A stretch of DNA of 33,073 nucleotides, taken from IMG/VR virus record IMGVR_UViG_3300027734_000202, positions 1-33,073 of that record, one strand, 5' to 3'. The position numbers and the translations under genes were made by a program. The notes below the pieces were generated by a model that saw only the letters and a list, made by a program, of their open reading frames with translations, did not search any database and was not told the DNA's origin. Below, piece after piece: positions 5,994-12,285 of this stretch. Source of the stretch: a virus. The stretch's first letter is position 1, and every line of letters starts with the position of its first letter.

Positions 5994-6185
5994 TTACATC
6001 ACATTAGATATATGCTTATACTCATCTGCCCAGTCAGGACTGCCCATAGCCCAGTCAAACTCTAGGTCAATGTCGTGCTCTTGTCCTTCAGGCCAGCCAG
6101 TTCTTACAACTAACTCAGTTCCGTCCTCAAAAAAGATCTGCTCAACAATTATGCGGTAGGTAATTTCACGAGATGCTATTTTCAT
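5994..6185 (-). CDS. acidic hypothetical protein (63 aa)
   Basis: Monocistronic leftward gene: MKIASREITYRIIVEQIFFE, then DGTELVVRTGWPEGQEHDID. Beta-rich N-terminal half and a Trp-rich acidic C-terminus. It has a real leader: TATAAT at 6216-6221, then about 30 bases including AAAGGA before the ATG. The upstream TGTCAG element (6232-6237) at 11-base spacing from the -10 is one of eight such promoters. Function unknown. Confidence 0.65.
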   Translation of the reverse strand: MKIASREITYRIIVEQIFFEDGTELVVRTGWPEGQEHDIDLEFDWAMGSPDWADEYKHISNVM

Positions 6186-6215
6186 TTTAGTCCTTTGTTT
6201 GTGGGGTATATATCA

Positions 6216-6237
6216 ATTATAGCGTAAGCCACTGACA
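6216..6237 (-). promoter_or_regulatory. TGTCAG-N10-TATAAT promoter
   Basis: Minus strand: TGTCA (6233-6237), 11 bases, TATAAT (6216-6221). It belongs to a set of eight with identical spacing (see findings). Confidence 0.55.
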
Positions 6238-6239
6238 AA

Positions 6240-6392
6240 TTAGTCAAAGTAACCTTCTGCCCATAGACCATCAAGTAGGTCTCTTGCTTTCCATACGCTA
6301 TTGTGAAGGTATGGATTATCTTTAATTGTATCTAAAACCTCTGACAATCCTGCTGTCATATCATCAAGATCTGTTTTATTATAGCCTAACAT
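6240..6392 (-). CDS. hypothetical protein (50 aa)
   Basis: MLGYNKTDLDDMTAGLSEVL, then helices (HNSVWKARDLLDGLWAEGYF). An all-helical microprotein and the last gene of the 6965-6240 operon. Its ATG overlaps the upstream stop (TAATG). Function unknown. Confidence 0.62.
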   Translation of the reverse strand: MLGYNKTDLDDMTAGLSEVLDTIKDNPYLHNSVWKARDLLDGLWAEGYFD

Positions 6393-6598
6393 TAATCCTC
6401 TATGTATTCTACTGAGATGTTGCCCAAGACTTCATCATACTTTACCATAGTATCTATGTCCTCAGCAAATCGAGCCATTAGATAATCTATCTTATCATCA
6501 TTGCTCATATCAGGTGGACCGTAGAGTTCAAACCCTATATCATTAGACATAGCATCATCTAGGTCTATGGTTTGCTCAAGACTAATTCTTACTTTCAT
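6392..6598 (-). CDS. acidic hypothetical protein (68 aa)
   Basis: MKVRISLEQTIDLDDAMSND, a Gly/Pro turn, then helices (DKIDYLMARFAEDIDTMVKY) and a final strand (LGNISVEYIED). The ATG overlaps the previous stop (ATGA) and its own stop overlaps the next ATG. Third gene of the 6965 operon. No family recognised. Confidence 0.63.
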   Translation of the reverse strand: MKVRISLEQTIDLDDAMSNDIGFELYGPPDMSNDDKIDYLMARFAEDIDTMVKYDEVLGNISVEYIED

Positions 6599-6750
6599 TC
6601 TCCTACCTCAATTTCAGCATAGTGGGCAATAGTGTTTAGTGTAGTGTGGATATGGCAGTCGCAAGCCTCTCCACCCATGTTTTCTTCAAACTCTAAGTGA
6701 GAGTAATTGCTTTCATATATTTCATTGATGAGGTCATCTATTGTGTTCAA
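6595..6750 (-). CDS. hypothetical protein (51 aa), TTG start
   Basis: The start is a TTG overlapping the preceding TGA (TTGA); no ATG exists until residue 25. The sequence after that point has a Cys/His cluster (CDCHIH, residues 30-35) that could bind metal. The frame is open from the TTG, overlaps both neighbours by four bases, and the end carries a GTAGGAGA ribosome-binding site for the next gene. Function unknown. Confidence 0.58.
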   Translation of the reverse strand: MNTIDDLINEIYESNYSHLEFEENMGGEACDCHIHTTLNTIAHYAEIEVGE

Positions 6751-6965
6751 GCATATTCCTTTTCATAGGCGGGGAGTGAGGTTACTACTAATTCTAGCAT
6801 TTCATCAGGGTATCTGTCAAGCACCCAATTAAGAGCCTGTCCAGCAGTCTTAAAGTCAGAGGCGGTAGTGCTAGTCCCATAACCTTGAATAGTTGCTTCC
6901 CAGCAGTCAACGCCACCAGGAGAGCAGGAGTAGTTCATTTCATATATTGCAACTTGTTGGGTCAT
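6747..6965 (-). CDS. hypothetical protein (72 aa), first gene of operon
   Basis: MTQQVAIYEMNYSCSPGGVD, a strand-rich N-terminus with two Cys (14 and 21), then a helix (FKTAGQALNWVLDRYPDEML) and a strand. The pattern resembles small beta-alpha-beta phage proteins. The ATG is six bases after TACAAT (6972-6977), with a consensus TTGACA (6995-7000) at 17 bases, so transcription should be strong and leaderless. Function unknown. Confidence 0.66.
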   Translation of the reverse strand: MTQQVAIYEMNYSCSPGGVDCWEATIQGYGTSTTASDFKTAGQALNWVLDRYPDEMLELVVTSLPAYEKEYA

Positions 6966-6971
6966 ATATTA

Positions 6972-7000
6972 ATTGTAGCCTAGATCCTGGGAAATGTCAA
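6972..7000 (-). promoter_or_regulatory. consensus sigma-70-type promoter, leaderless
   Basis: TTGACA (6995-7000), 17 bases, TACAAT (6972-6977) on the minus strand, six bases before the ATG at 6965. It drives 6747-6965 through 6240. Confidence 0.75.
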
Positions 7001-7005
7001 CTCTA

Positions 7006-7081
7006 TCGTAAAGATTTTTTGGTTTGACATTTTTGGGGATCTTTTATAGTCTTCGTAAAGATTTTTTGTTTTGACATTTTT
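7006..7081 (+). repeat. pair of 29-bp direct repeats (one mismatch)
   Basis: The segment starting TCGTAAAGATTTTTT and ending TTTGACATTTTT occurs at 7006-7034 and again at 7053-7081, 47 bp apart, with one base difference. It is non-coding, between the 6965 promoter and tRNA-Asp. The repeats contain TTGACA on the plus strand, but no rightward gene follows. Confidence 0.65.
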
Positions 7082-7145
7082 ATGTCCAATTTGTACTAAT
7101 TTGCACGTGGCATTTTTATGCATTGTGTTGCATATTTATTTATTG

Positions 7146-7219
7146 CGATTCCAACGGGACTTGAACCCGTAGCCTCTACCGTGACAGGGTAGCGATCTAA
7201 CCAATTGATCTATGGAACC
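7146..7219 (-). tRNA. tRNA-Asp (anticodon GTC)
   Basis: 74-nt cloverleaf on the minus strand: acceptor GGTTCCA/TGGAATC (one G-U), D-stem GATC/GATC, anticodon stem CTACC/GGTAG with loop CTGTCAC (anticodon GTC), five-base variable loop, and T-stem ACGGG/CCCGT with loop TTCAAGT; discriminator G, no encoded CCA. All stems pair. It lies just downstream of the DUF932 gene and its stem-loop and may be processed from that transcript. Confidence 0.93.
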
Positions 7220-7223
7220 AAGC

Positions 7224-7247
7224 GAGCAGTTTTATATCTTGCTCAGG
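7224..7247 (-). ncRNA. 3' stem-loop element, copy 1 of 5
   Basis: On the minus strand CCTGAGCA, then a nine-base A-rich loop region, then AAAACTGCTCG. The stem is GAGCA/TGCTC. It starts 11 bases past the stop of the DUF932 gene and just before tRNA-Asp. Other copies: 8467, 9640, 10164, 13394. Confidence 0.6.
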
Positions 7248-7258
7248 ATATTTTTTTG

Positions 7259-8281
7259 TTATGCTAAAGACATAACATTTTGCACAACTTTTAGCAAACG
7301 ATTTTTCTCTGCGTTAATTGCAGGGTCAAATCCTGATGCTGATGCAAGGATAGATTCGTTAGAACCACCACGAGCAGAACGATACCAGTCAAGGCGTTCG
7401 GTGAGTGCATTGAATGCGCCCCATGCGTTACCCGCAATCATACCATTAAATTCACCTGTGTAGATGTCGTTAATTGTATCAACCTTGTTTTCCCATTTCT
7501 TGAATGCACCCTTAGAATCCTTTTCAGGCTTTGGGTAAGCAGCAAGAATGATGTCATTGAAAGACTTAGCAGAAACTTCCTTCTCAATCATAGCCTTAGC
7601 CATTTTATCAAATTCGTCCATGTAAGAATTAGCAAGACCAAGAGTCTCACGAGCAATTTGCACCTTGCCATTTGCTGTCTGTGTGTGGCGAATCTTGAAA
7701 GATTGCTTGATGCCCTTATTCTTCTTACGACCTACGCCACCAAGCGCAAGGTTAAGAGTGTTAGCGCATACAACACGAACGGGTGTTATGCTTGCTTGAA
7801 TAGCAATAGAACCATCGTGTGATGTGTTGATGAGCAAATAAGTTTTTACCTTATCGGCAACACCATTAGGGTCAAGAATTGTTTCACGCTCTAGTGCAAG
7901 AGCGCCGAATACAACACGACCACCCTTGATTGAGCCAGCAGTTTCCCAACGACCTCCGCCGTCAAGAATGTTATCACCGAATGAGAATAAATCTTCATTC
8001 TGCAAAACATGGTAACGCTCACCAACTACACCAAGAATATCTGTCTGTGTGTTATCGGTAGGGTTAGTGCGAAGAACATATTGGTAGTTCTTGTCGCTTG
8101 TTAGATGTGAGGGGGTTTCCAAATCTTCAAGACGAACATTCCACCCATTAAGGTTAGCAGCAGCCAACATTTCTGAGGTAGTTTTTTCTTCTGTGAAAAC
8201 TGTTCCCAATCCATGCCAAGCGGGTTCACGGAATGATGCAAAAGATGCAACGCCGTTTTGTGTTTCTAGGTCATGTGCCAT
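7259..8281 (-). CDS. DUF932 phage/plasmid-like protein (340 aa)
   Basis: The N-terminal MAHDLETQNGVASFASFREP, then WHGLGTVF (residues 24-31), and the later VCANTLNLAL match the DUF932 / TIGR03299 family of phage and plasmid proteins, whose function is unknown. Length is normal for the family. It has its own promoter (8314-8343) and an AAAAGGA ribosome-binding site eight bases from the ATG, and is followed by a conserved stem-loop and tRNA-Asp. It is by far the largest gene in the leftward region. A link to replication or recombination is often guessed but not established. Confidence 0.88.
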   Translation of the reverse strand: MAHDLETQNGVASFASFREPAWHGLGTVFTEEKTTSEMLAAANLNGWNVRLEDLETPSHLTSDKNYQYVLRTNPTDNTQTDILGVVGERYHVLQNEDLFSFGDNILDGGGRWETAGSIKGGRVVFGALALERETILDPNGVADKVKTYLLINTSHDGSIAIQASITPVRVVCANTLNLALGGVGRKKNKGIKQSFKIRHTQTANGKVQIARETLGLANSYMDEFDKMAKAMIEKEVSAKSFNDIILAAYPKPEKDSKGAFKKWENKVDTINDIYTGEFNGMIAGNAWGAFNALTERLDWYRSARGGSNESILASASGFDPAINAEKNRLLKVVQNVMSLA

Positions 8282-8313
8282 GAGTTTTTCCTTTTCTGTT
8301 GTTTGTTAATTTA

Positions 8314-8343
8314 AGTATACACCCACCCACTGACAAAAGTCAA
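8314..8343 (-). promoter_or_regulatory. promoter of the DUF932 gene
   Basis: Minus strand TTGACT (8338-8343), 18 bases, TATACT (8314-8319). The spacer also carries TGTCAG exactly 11 bases from the -10, and TGAC-TTTT-GTCA forms a small palindrome over the -35. About 33 bases of leader precede the ATG. Confidence 0.7.
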
Positions 8344-8363
8344 ATCGTATAAATAAGCATTGG

Positions 8364-8446
8364 ACAAATCGGACATTTTTTTAATGTGTCGTAAATCATA
8401 GTGTGATCTTGATCATGTGGATAACCTGTGGATAAACGCCACGTGA
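8364..8446. promoter_or_regulatory. regulatory cluster: CRP-like half site, two DnaA boxes, ACGTG
   Basis: In order: TGTCCGATTTGTCC on the minus strand (about 8364-8381), TGTGA-N6-TCATG (8402-8417, one good half of a CRP-like site), DnaA boxes TGTGGATAA at 8416-8424 and 8427-8435 (11 bp apart), then CCACGTGAAAATTT. No ORF. This combination recurs around 13304-13390 and 14696-14755. Confidence 0.55.
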
Positions 8447-8466
8447 AAATTTGAGGGAATTTAAAG

Positions 8467-8491
8467 TGAGCAGTTTTAAAACATGCTCAGG
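8467..8491 (-). ncRNA. 3' stem-loop element, copy 2 of 5
   Basis: 25 nt: TGAGCA stem pairing TGCTCA with conserved AAAAC before the second arm (minus strand). It lies 18 bases past the stop of the 8510-8941 gene. Confidence 0.6.
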
Positions 8492-8509
8492 TTTATTAGT
8501 AGCCCCCTA

Positions 8510-8941
8510 CTAAATTTCTATTCTGTCAATTGAAGACGATAGGTAACCAATTGAATCTGAATTATATTGAACAGAATCAAAATCAATATCGTGAATTGCA
8601 TCCTGTGCAGCCTCTTCAGTGCGAGCATTTACAGTTACAGAGTACAAGACTGTAACTTCAACTTCGAATTCTTTTGCTAATTCAAAGCCCATAATTTCTG
8701 CAATTGCTTCTGCTTGCTCTTCTGTTATGTCTTCATTCTCTAACTCATTAAGCGTCCATTCTTGCATTCCTTCAACCATACGGTTTTTGTCTGCAGAGTC
8801 TGCATATGAGCGCTGCGTTACTTTTTGGATGTGCTCTTCTAAATTTGTAACACGCAATGTTGCCTTGGCCAATGAATCACGAAGAAATTCTTCTGTTTCA
8901 TTTGCTACTGTTATAATTGGTGGATATATTTCTTGGTCCAT
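8510..8941 (-). CDS. acidic coiled-coil hypothetical protein (143 aa)
   Basis: Residues 15-60 look coiled-coil (TEEFLRDSLAKATLRVTNLE, then EEHIQKVTQRSYADSADKNR). A Glu-rich helix follows (ELENEDITEEQAEAIAEIMG), and the C-terminus is an alpha/beta domain (KEFEVEVTVLYSVTVNARTE, then EAAQDAIHDID). Similar 'strand plus EAAxxAI' ends are common in phage hypotheticals. Consensus promoter: TTGACA (8998-9003), 17 bases, TACAAT (8975-8980). A conserved stem-loop follows the stop. Function unknown. Confidence 0.68.
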   Translation of the reverse strand: MDQEIYPPIITVANETEEFLRDSLAKATLRVTNLEEHIQKVTQRSYADSADKNRMVEGMQEWTLNELENEDITEEQAEAIAEIMGFELAKEFEVEVTVLYSVTVNARTEEAAQDAIHDIDFDSVQYNSDSIGYLSSSIDRIEI

Positions 8942-8974
8942 AAGGGGCCTCTTTCTGTTAGTTGGTTTATATTA

Positions 8975-9003
8975 ATTGTACTACTGGCCACTGACATTGT
9001 CAA
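8975..9003 (-). promoter_or_regulatory. promoter of the 8510-8941 gene
   Basis: TTGACA (8998-9003), 17 bases, TACAAT (8975-8980) on the minus strand, with TGTCAG also at the 11-base position. TGACA-A-TGTCA forms a palindrome over the -35. The -35 abuts the stop codon of the upstream gene (9004). Confidence 0.75.
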
Positions 9004-9501
9004 TTACCAAGATGATGAGTAATAGAATGATAACTTATCAATTTCAGGTAAAGCAAAGATTCGCTCTAAATGATTAATAGTATTGGTAAGGTCCTTCCAA
9101 TACCATTCATCAATGTCTGTGCCGCCAAAGAAAAATCCTTCTTGTGGTGGCAATAGAGTTGGGTTCTTAGTTTCTAGTGCGTGTTCGCAGATAACCTTTA
9201 GTTCTGTTAGTTTATCTTGTGATACATAGTATTCACCGCAGTTATCATTTCCGCCCTGAATGTTTGTAACAAACCAGTTGTGTATCTGATTTGCCTTGCG
9301 CCAATAGGCACAGGTAACGGATACCTCGGCTCCATAAATATCTGTAGCGACATCTGTGAGTTGTGTTATTTCTAATAGGTCATTGAATTTGGGATATACG
9401 GCTTCAGGTGAGTCATAAGATAATTCATCATTAGCCTGTAGTGTGTGCCAGTTGACTTTTTCAAAATGCTTTCTAGCGCTGAGATACATATCTAGTCCCA
9501 T
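9004..9501 (-). CDS. MGLDMYL-family phage protein (165 aa)
   Basis: The start MGLDMYLSARK, YWRKANQIHNWFV (residues 66-78), QGGNDNCGEYYVS and the C-terminal FFFGGTDIDEWYW are the hallmarks of a widespread uncharacterised family in phages and bacteria. Full length for the family; function unknown. The promoter region has TGTCAG and TAGACT (9535-9540) at 11-base spacing with a leader of about 30 bases. Confidence 0.85.
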   Translation of the reverse strand: MGLDMYLSARKHFEKVNWHTLQANDELSYDSPEAVYPKFNDLLEITQLTDVATDIYGAEVSVTCAYWRKANQIHNWFVTNIQGGNDNCGEYYVSQDKLTELKVICEHALETKNPTLLPPQEGFFFGGTDIDEWYWKDLTNTINHLERIFALPEIDKLSFYYSSSW

Positions 9502-9534
9502 TGGGGGCCTGCTTTCTTTTGTTTGATTACTTTT

Positions 9535-9556
9535 AGTCTACACTAGACTACTGACA
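9535..9556 (-). promoter_or_regulatory. TGTCAG-N10-TAGACT promoter
   Basis: Minus strand TGTCA (9552-9556), 11 bases, TAGACT (9535-9540), upstream of the MGLDMYL-family gene. No TTGACA-like -35 is visible, which supports TGTCAG as the upstream element. Confidence 0.5.
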
Positions 9557-9639
9557 TTTAGGGTGCCACTCCCCCAGGGGACTTTAGCCAAAGTCTTGGA
9601 TTAGATCCAAATTGTTGGATTGAACCAGGGGGAGAGGCG

Positions 9640-9664
9640 TGAGCAGTTTTACCTCATACTCAGG
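9640..9664 (-). ncRNA. 3' stem-loop element, copy 3 of 5
   Basis: 25 nt. The upper arm is GAGTA rather than GAGCA on the minus strand, keeping the pairing to TGCTC through a U-G wobble. It lies 35 bases past the stop of the 9700-10122 gene. Confidence 0.6.
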
Positions 9665-9699
9665 AGGTTTAGGAGAGGCTCTGAACCCCTTACCCTAAA

Positions 9700-10122
9700 T
9701 TATAGGTAGCGAGCCACCGCATTGTATGTAGAAGTATTTACAACTTCCTCGTCTGTCATTTTGAGAATACGGATTGCGTTTTCCATCTCCTCTTTCATTT
9801 CCTTGTATGTGTGGTTATGGATTGTTTCATAGTCCTTCTCAGGTTCAGCAGGGAAGTTGCCTTCCTTTGTGATGATGTCAAAATCAACATTGAGAGTGTT
9901 GTTCCATTGACGATAGTTTGTGCGAAGGTTCTCAGCCTTTGAGAAGTTGGCAATAGCCCACTCACCAATTTGCTTGCGCCACGCTTCCATAGCCTTGTTA
10001 TACTTTGCTTCATTTGCTGATTGTGATGTGTAATCTGCTTCTAACTTTGTTAGAGCATTTTCTAGTGCTGTGATTACTCGCTGAGTAGGGATTTTTACTG
10101 AGATTGCTTTTCCTCTAGCCAT
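9700..10122 (-). CDS. helical hypothetical protein (140 aa)
   Basis: Basic N-terminus (MARGKAISVKIPTQRVITAL) followed by mostly helical sequence with coiled-coil character (ENALTKLEADYTSQSANEAK, then KEMKEEMENAIRILKMTDEE). The length and the 'xxKIPTxxVIxALExxL' start resemble a recurrent actinophage protein of unknown function. Preceded by AAAAGAGAAA close to the ATG; followed by the conserved stem-loop. Confidence 0.7.
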   Translation of the reverse strand: MARGKAISVKIPTQRVITALENALTKLEADYTSQSANEAKYNKAMEAWRKQIGEWAIANFSKAENLRTNYRQWNNTLNVDFDIITKEGNFPAEPEKDYETIHNHTYKEMKEEMENAIRILKMTDEEVVNTSTYNAVARYL

Positions 10123-10163
10123 TTGTTTCTCTTTTCTTTTGTGGGGTTTTAGTTGGGGGTGTG

Positions 10164-10188
10164 TGAGCAGTTTTATTTCATACTCAGG
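10164..10188 (-). ncRNA. 3' stem-loop element, copy 4 of 5
   Basis: 25 nt with GAGTA/TGCTC pairing as in copy 3. It lies 14 bases past the stop of the 10203-10367 gene and upstream of the 10122 start, so it sits between two genes of the same direction. Confidence 0.6.
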
Positions 10189-10202
10189 AAATACTGATTA
10201 GA

Positions 10203-10367
10203 TTACTTGGCTGTCCAAGTTGTATAACGGGTTGCGCCATTTACATCTAACTTTACACGAACATTACCATTTGCCTGTGGTGTAATTTCCTGAATTACTC
10301 CGCTGACCTTTGACTTCTGTGTTGTGTAAGTGTCGCCGACCTTGTATGTTGCTGTTGCTACTGTCAT
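10203..10367 (-). CDS. small beta-barrel-like protein (54 aa), paralog of 10473-10643
   Basis: YKVGDTYTTQKSKVSGVIQE, then RVKLDVNGATRYTTW: an SH3/KOW-like strand pattern (GD, TT, K-x-V-x-G-x-I). It aligns over its whole length with the next upstream gene. The start is preceded by AAAAGAGAAA, as in the 9700-10122 gene. A TTGACA-18-TATACT promoter lies near 10400-10430 with a palindromic -10. Function unknown; KOW-like folds often bind RNA or protein. Confidence 0.66.
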   Translation of the reverse strand: MTVATATYKVGDTYTTQKSKVSGVIQEITPQANGNVRVKLDVNGATRYTTWTAK

Positions 10368-10397
10368 TTGTTTCTCTTTTCTGTTTAGGGGTTGTTA

Positions 10398-10430
10398 TTT
10401 GGTTATACCTAAGTATAACATTTTGGGGAA
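10398..10430 (-). promoter_or_regulatory. promoter with palindromic -10
   Basis: Minus strand TTGACA, 18 bases, TATACT. The -10 lies in the inverted repeat GTTATAC-CTAA-GTATAAC. It drives the 10203-10367 gene. Confidence 0.65.
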
Positions 10431-10472
10431 AGAAATGTCAAATCCATTTCTAACATTTCTCACATTGTGAGA

Positions 10473-10643
10473 TTACTTGCTTGTCTTGACCATAGCCAAA
10501 CGGCGTGAGCCATTTGCTAAGACTAAGGAAACTCTAGTAACCTTATTAGACATTGACTCAAAACCTGCGATACGACCTGTAACGCCTGTCTTGCTTGTTG
10601 TGAATAAATCACCAATTTGGTAAGTGTATCCGCCTAGTGTCAT
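10473..10643 (-). CDS. small beta-barrel-like protein (56 aa), paralog of 10203-10367
   Basis: YQIGDLFTTSKTGVTGRIAG, then RVSLVLANGSRRLAMVKTSK. It shares G-D-x-x-TT-x-K-x-x-V-x-G-x-I and the RV-x-L-x-x-x-NG-x-R pattern with its neighbour, so it is a tandem duplicate. The C-terminus is more basic. A CTGACA...TACTAT promoter lies upstream. SH3/KOW-like fold is inference. Confidence 0.66.
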   Translation of the reverse strand: MTLGGYTYQIGDLFTTSKTGVTGRIAGFESMSNKVTRVSLVLANGSRRLAMVKTSK

Positions 10644-10880
10644 TTGGGTCTTGCCTTTCTCTGTGGGGGGAATTGCTTATAGTATAATTCTAGCAGAAAA
10701 ATGTCAGAAATGCCAATTCTAGGGGGGTTCTGGGGTGTGTTCTTAAACACATCTTAAAGGCGTGTTGTAACTTGACAAATTAGATTTTTCGGACGTGGAT
10801 CCCTTGCAATTTTTATTGGTGAAAAAATAAAAGTACTATGCACCAAATTAAAAATATTATTTGCAGGGAATTCATTTATC
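10644..10880. other. intergenic region, no gene seen
   Basis: Holds the promoter of the 10643 gene (CTGACA, 17 bases, TACTAT on the minus strand near 10678-10710), a GTGTGTTCTTAAACACA hairpin near 10735, GGCGTGTTGTAACTTGACA (about 10749-10767, resembling the element at 15782-15800) and GGACGTGG. The right end is AT-rich up to the stop codon of the GP88 gene. Confidence 0.4.
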
Positions 10881-11615
10881 TCATTTCTTAGTTGCAGAAA
10901 AAATTATGTCACTCTTAGAGTATACACATAAACTGCAAGAAACGCAAGCGCTACCTTTAGTAGAGATAAGGGGAATTTGTTTATTGTTTTCAGGACACTT
11001 AGCAGCGGGGCGACCAATCATTTCTTTCATGTCTGCTTGGCCTATAGCAAAGTTCTTAGCAAGATAAGCAAGTCGAATGCCTTCATTTACTTTTAGATCA
11101 ACACCAACTTTTACATTCTCACTATCAGTGCTAAAGTAAAGAGACAGGTTGTCAATATCTTTTAGGATGAGCGCTGCAGATTTTGCACGAGTGTAAACCC
11201 AGAATTGAATATCAGGATTAAGTTTGATTACATCGGACCAGGCAGTGGTATAAGTATCATTAAAAAAGTCACCGTCCCAATGAATGCGGAATAACATCGG
11301 TGCGTCTTTCTTTATACAATCAGCCTTGAAGTCTGCAATCATTTCAGAAATAAGATTTAGCATAGTTAGATAGTCTGCGTCTTTTAGCAGGGACCAATTG
11401 TGTAGCAGATTAACTTTTACTGAGGGGAAGATCTTTTCAAGTTTTCCTGCATAGCAGACTGACTCACATACAGAGGTTGCACCAGGGCACGAGTAAGCCT
11501 TTCCAGCAGGGAGCCCGAATGTGTTCGCAATTGCGGCTTGCTTTCCATTTTTTGTGACAAGGTTAGCAACCTTTCGATCATTAGACCGTTTGAGTTTGAG
11601 TGCATTAGTAGTCAA
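10881..11615 (-). CDS. GP88-family Cys-rich protein (244 aa)
   Basis: Matches the phage 'gene product 88' pattern: N-terminal LKRSNDRKVANLVTKNGKQA, then a Cys cluster CPGATSVCESVCYAGK (residues 43-58, spacing CX6CX3C), HWDGDFFND around 130, and a C-terminal KCP with CVSCSLCVYS. The seven cysteines suggest an Fe-S or zinc site, and the layout recalls radical-SAM-like phage proteins, but this is inference. The start must be the TTG at 11615: an in-frame TAG lies two codons upstream and no ATG is near. It overlaps the end of the 11605-11781 gene by 11 bases. Confidence 0.75.
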   Translation of the reverse strand: MTTNALKLKRSNDRKVANLVTKNGKQAAIANTFGLPAGKAYSCPGATSVCESVCYAGKLEKIFPSVKVNLLHNWSLLKDADYLTMLNLISEMIADFKADCIKKDAPMLFRIHWDGDFFNDTYTTAWSDVIKLNPDIQFWVYTRAKSAALILKDIDNLSLYFSTDSENVKVGVDLKVNEGIRLAYLAKNFAIGQADMKEMIGRPAAKCPENNKQIPLISTKGSACVSCSLCVYSKSDIIFSATKK

Positions 11616-11781
11616 GGCCTAAACTCATTTCTAGAGCAATGTCTTCATTATAGGTTGCGGACATTTCTTCTAGCAGGCAATGAGTGCACTTATCTTCATA
11701 TTCATCAACCGCATTTTCACGGCAAGAGGGACAGGTTGTTGCGTAGTATTCATCTAAGAATTCATCTGCGATATTTCCCAT
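11605..11781 (-). CDS. zinc-ribbon small protein (58 aa)
   Basis: MGNIADEFLDEYYATTCPSC, then CTHC: a CPSC...CTHC zinc ribbon with an acidic surround, ending MSLGLDY. AAAAGGAG precedes the chosen ATG, so an in-frame upstream extension is rejected. The promoter (TGTCAG, 11 bases, TACAAT at 11813-11818) lies inside the preceding gene. It is followed directly by the GP88 gene, so the two are likely co-expressed. Confidence 0.68.
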   Translation of the reverse strand: MGNIADEFLDEYYATTCPSCRENAVDEYEDKCTHCLLEEMSATYNEDIALEMSLGLDY

Positions 11782-11786
11782 AGGGG

Positions 11787-11933
11787 CTATTCTCCTTTTT
11801 GTTGTTTGTTTAATTGTAGCAGTTCGGACTGACATTTTTTACGGTTGTATTTCTTTTTATTAGGCACGGCAGAGGCAGCGTTGCTACGGCGTAATTCCAT
11901 AAGCCTGCGTAATTCCTCTGAGTTTTTTTTCAT
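11787..11933 (-). CDS. basic microprotein (48 aa)
   Basis: MKKNSEELRRLMELRRSNAA, then PNKKKYNRKKCQSELLQLNK: very Lys/Arg-rich and helical, plausibly nucleic-acid-binding. TAAGAT lies five bases upstream of the ATG, with TTGACA at 18 bases, so it is nearly leaderless. Its stop (TAG) is inside the ribosome-binding region of the next gene. An upstream in-frame extension is ignored because the promoter lies within it. Confidence 0.55.
   Translation of the reverse strand: MKKNSEELRRLMELRRSNAASAVPNKKKYNRKKCQSELLQLNKQQKGE
11813..11834 (-). promoter_or_regulatory. TGTCAG-N10-TACAAT promoter
   Basis: Minus strand TGTCA (11830-11834), 11 bases, TACAAT (11813-11818); it reads into the zinc-ribbon and GP88 genes from inside the 11787-11933 ORF. 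Confidence 0.5.
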
Positions 11934-11977
11934 ACTTAATCTTAGCATACATGGGCAAAAAATGTCAAATCTTAAAA

Positions 11978-12008
11978 TGTGATAAATCTCACAAGGGCGC
12001 CACGTGCA
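11978..12008. promoter_or_regulatory. perfect CRP/GlxR-like site plus ACGTG motif
   Basis: TGTGA-TAAATC-TCACA (11978-11993) is a perfect TGTGA-N6-TCACA palindrome, just upstream of the TTGACA-TAAGAT promoter at about 11939-11972. GCCACGTGCATTTTTG follows on the other side. Confidence 0.6.
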
Positions 12009-12041
12009 TTTTTGTGCGGGTAAGTACACAAAAATACTTTT

Positions 12042-12284
12042 TTATTCTTCTTTTTGAATAAAAACATACAACGGAATTAGATCAGTGTAACTATGCTGTG
12101 TTACTTCTGTTTCACCAAATTCATTTTCGGTTTGTATGTCGTAGTTATCTCCTGTTGAATCGCATTCAATAAAATTAACTTCAACTATGTCGTCACCAAT
12201 TTTAATTAAATCACCAAGCATTAATTGGTCTGGTGTTAAGTTATCTGCGTGGATCAATTCCATAGAAATCATTGTATCAGACAT
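12042..12284 (-). CDS. hypothetical SH3-like protein (80 aa)
   Basis: Start at the ATG with GAGGAC upstream (MSDTMISMELIHADNLTPDQ). The middle LMLGDLIKIGDDIVEVNFIE resembles small SH3/PRC-barrel folds common in phages, with an acidic tail. It is the last gene of the five-gene operon from 13146. An upstream in-frame ATG inside the neighbour is rejected. Function unknown. Confidence 0.64.
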   Translation of the reverse strand: MSDTMISMELIHADNLTPDQLMLGDLIKIGDDIVEVNFIECDSTGDNYDIQTENEFGETEVTQHSYTDLIPLYVFIQKEE

Positions 12285-12285
12285 T

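Noticed and set aside
7146-7219. tRNA-Asp as a prophage attachment site
   Set aside because: No duplicate of the tRNA 3' end, no integrase and no host-like flank are visible in this window.
10448-10475. CTCACA-T-TGTGAG near 10460 as another CRP-like site
   Set aside because: The half-sites are in the opposite order (TCACA before TGTGA) with one-base spacing, so it is a different palindrome.
10749-10790. Rightward promoters from TTGACA at about 10762 and 15793
   Set aside because: No -10-like hexamer lies 16-18 bases downstream in either case and no gene follows directly.
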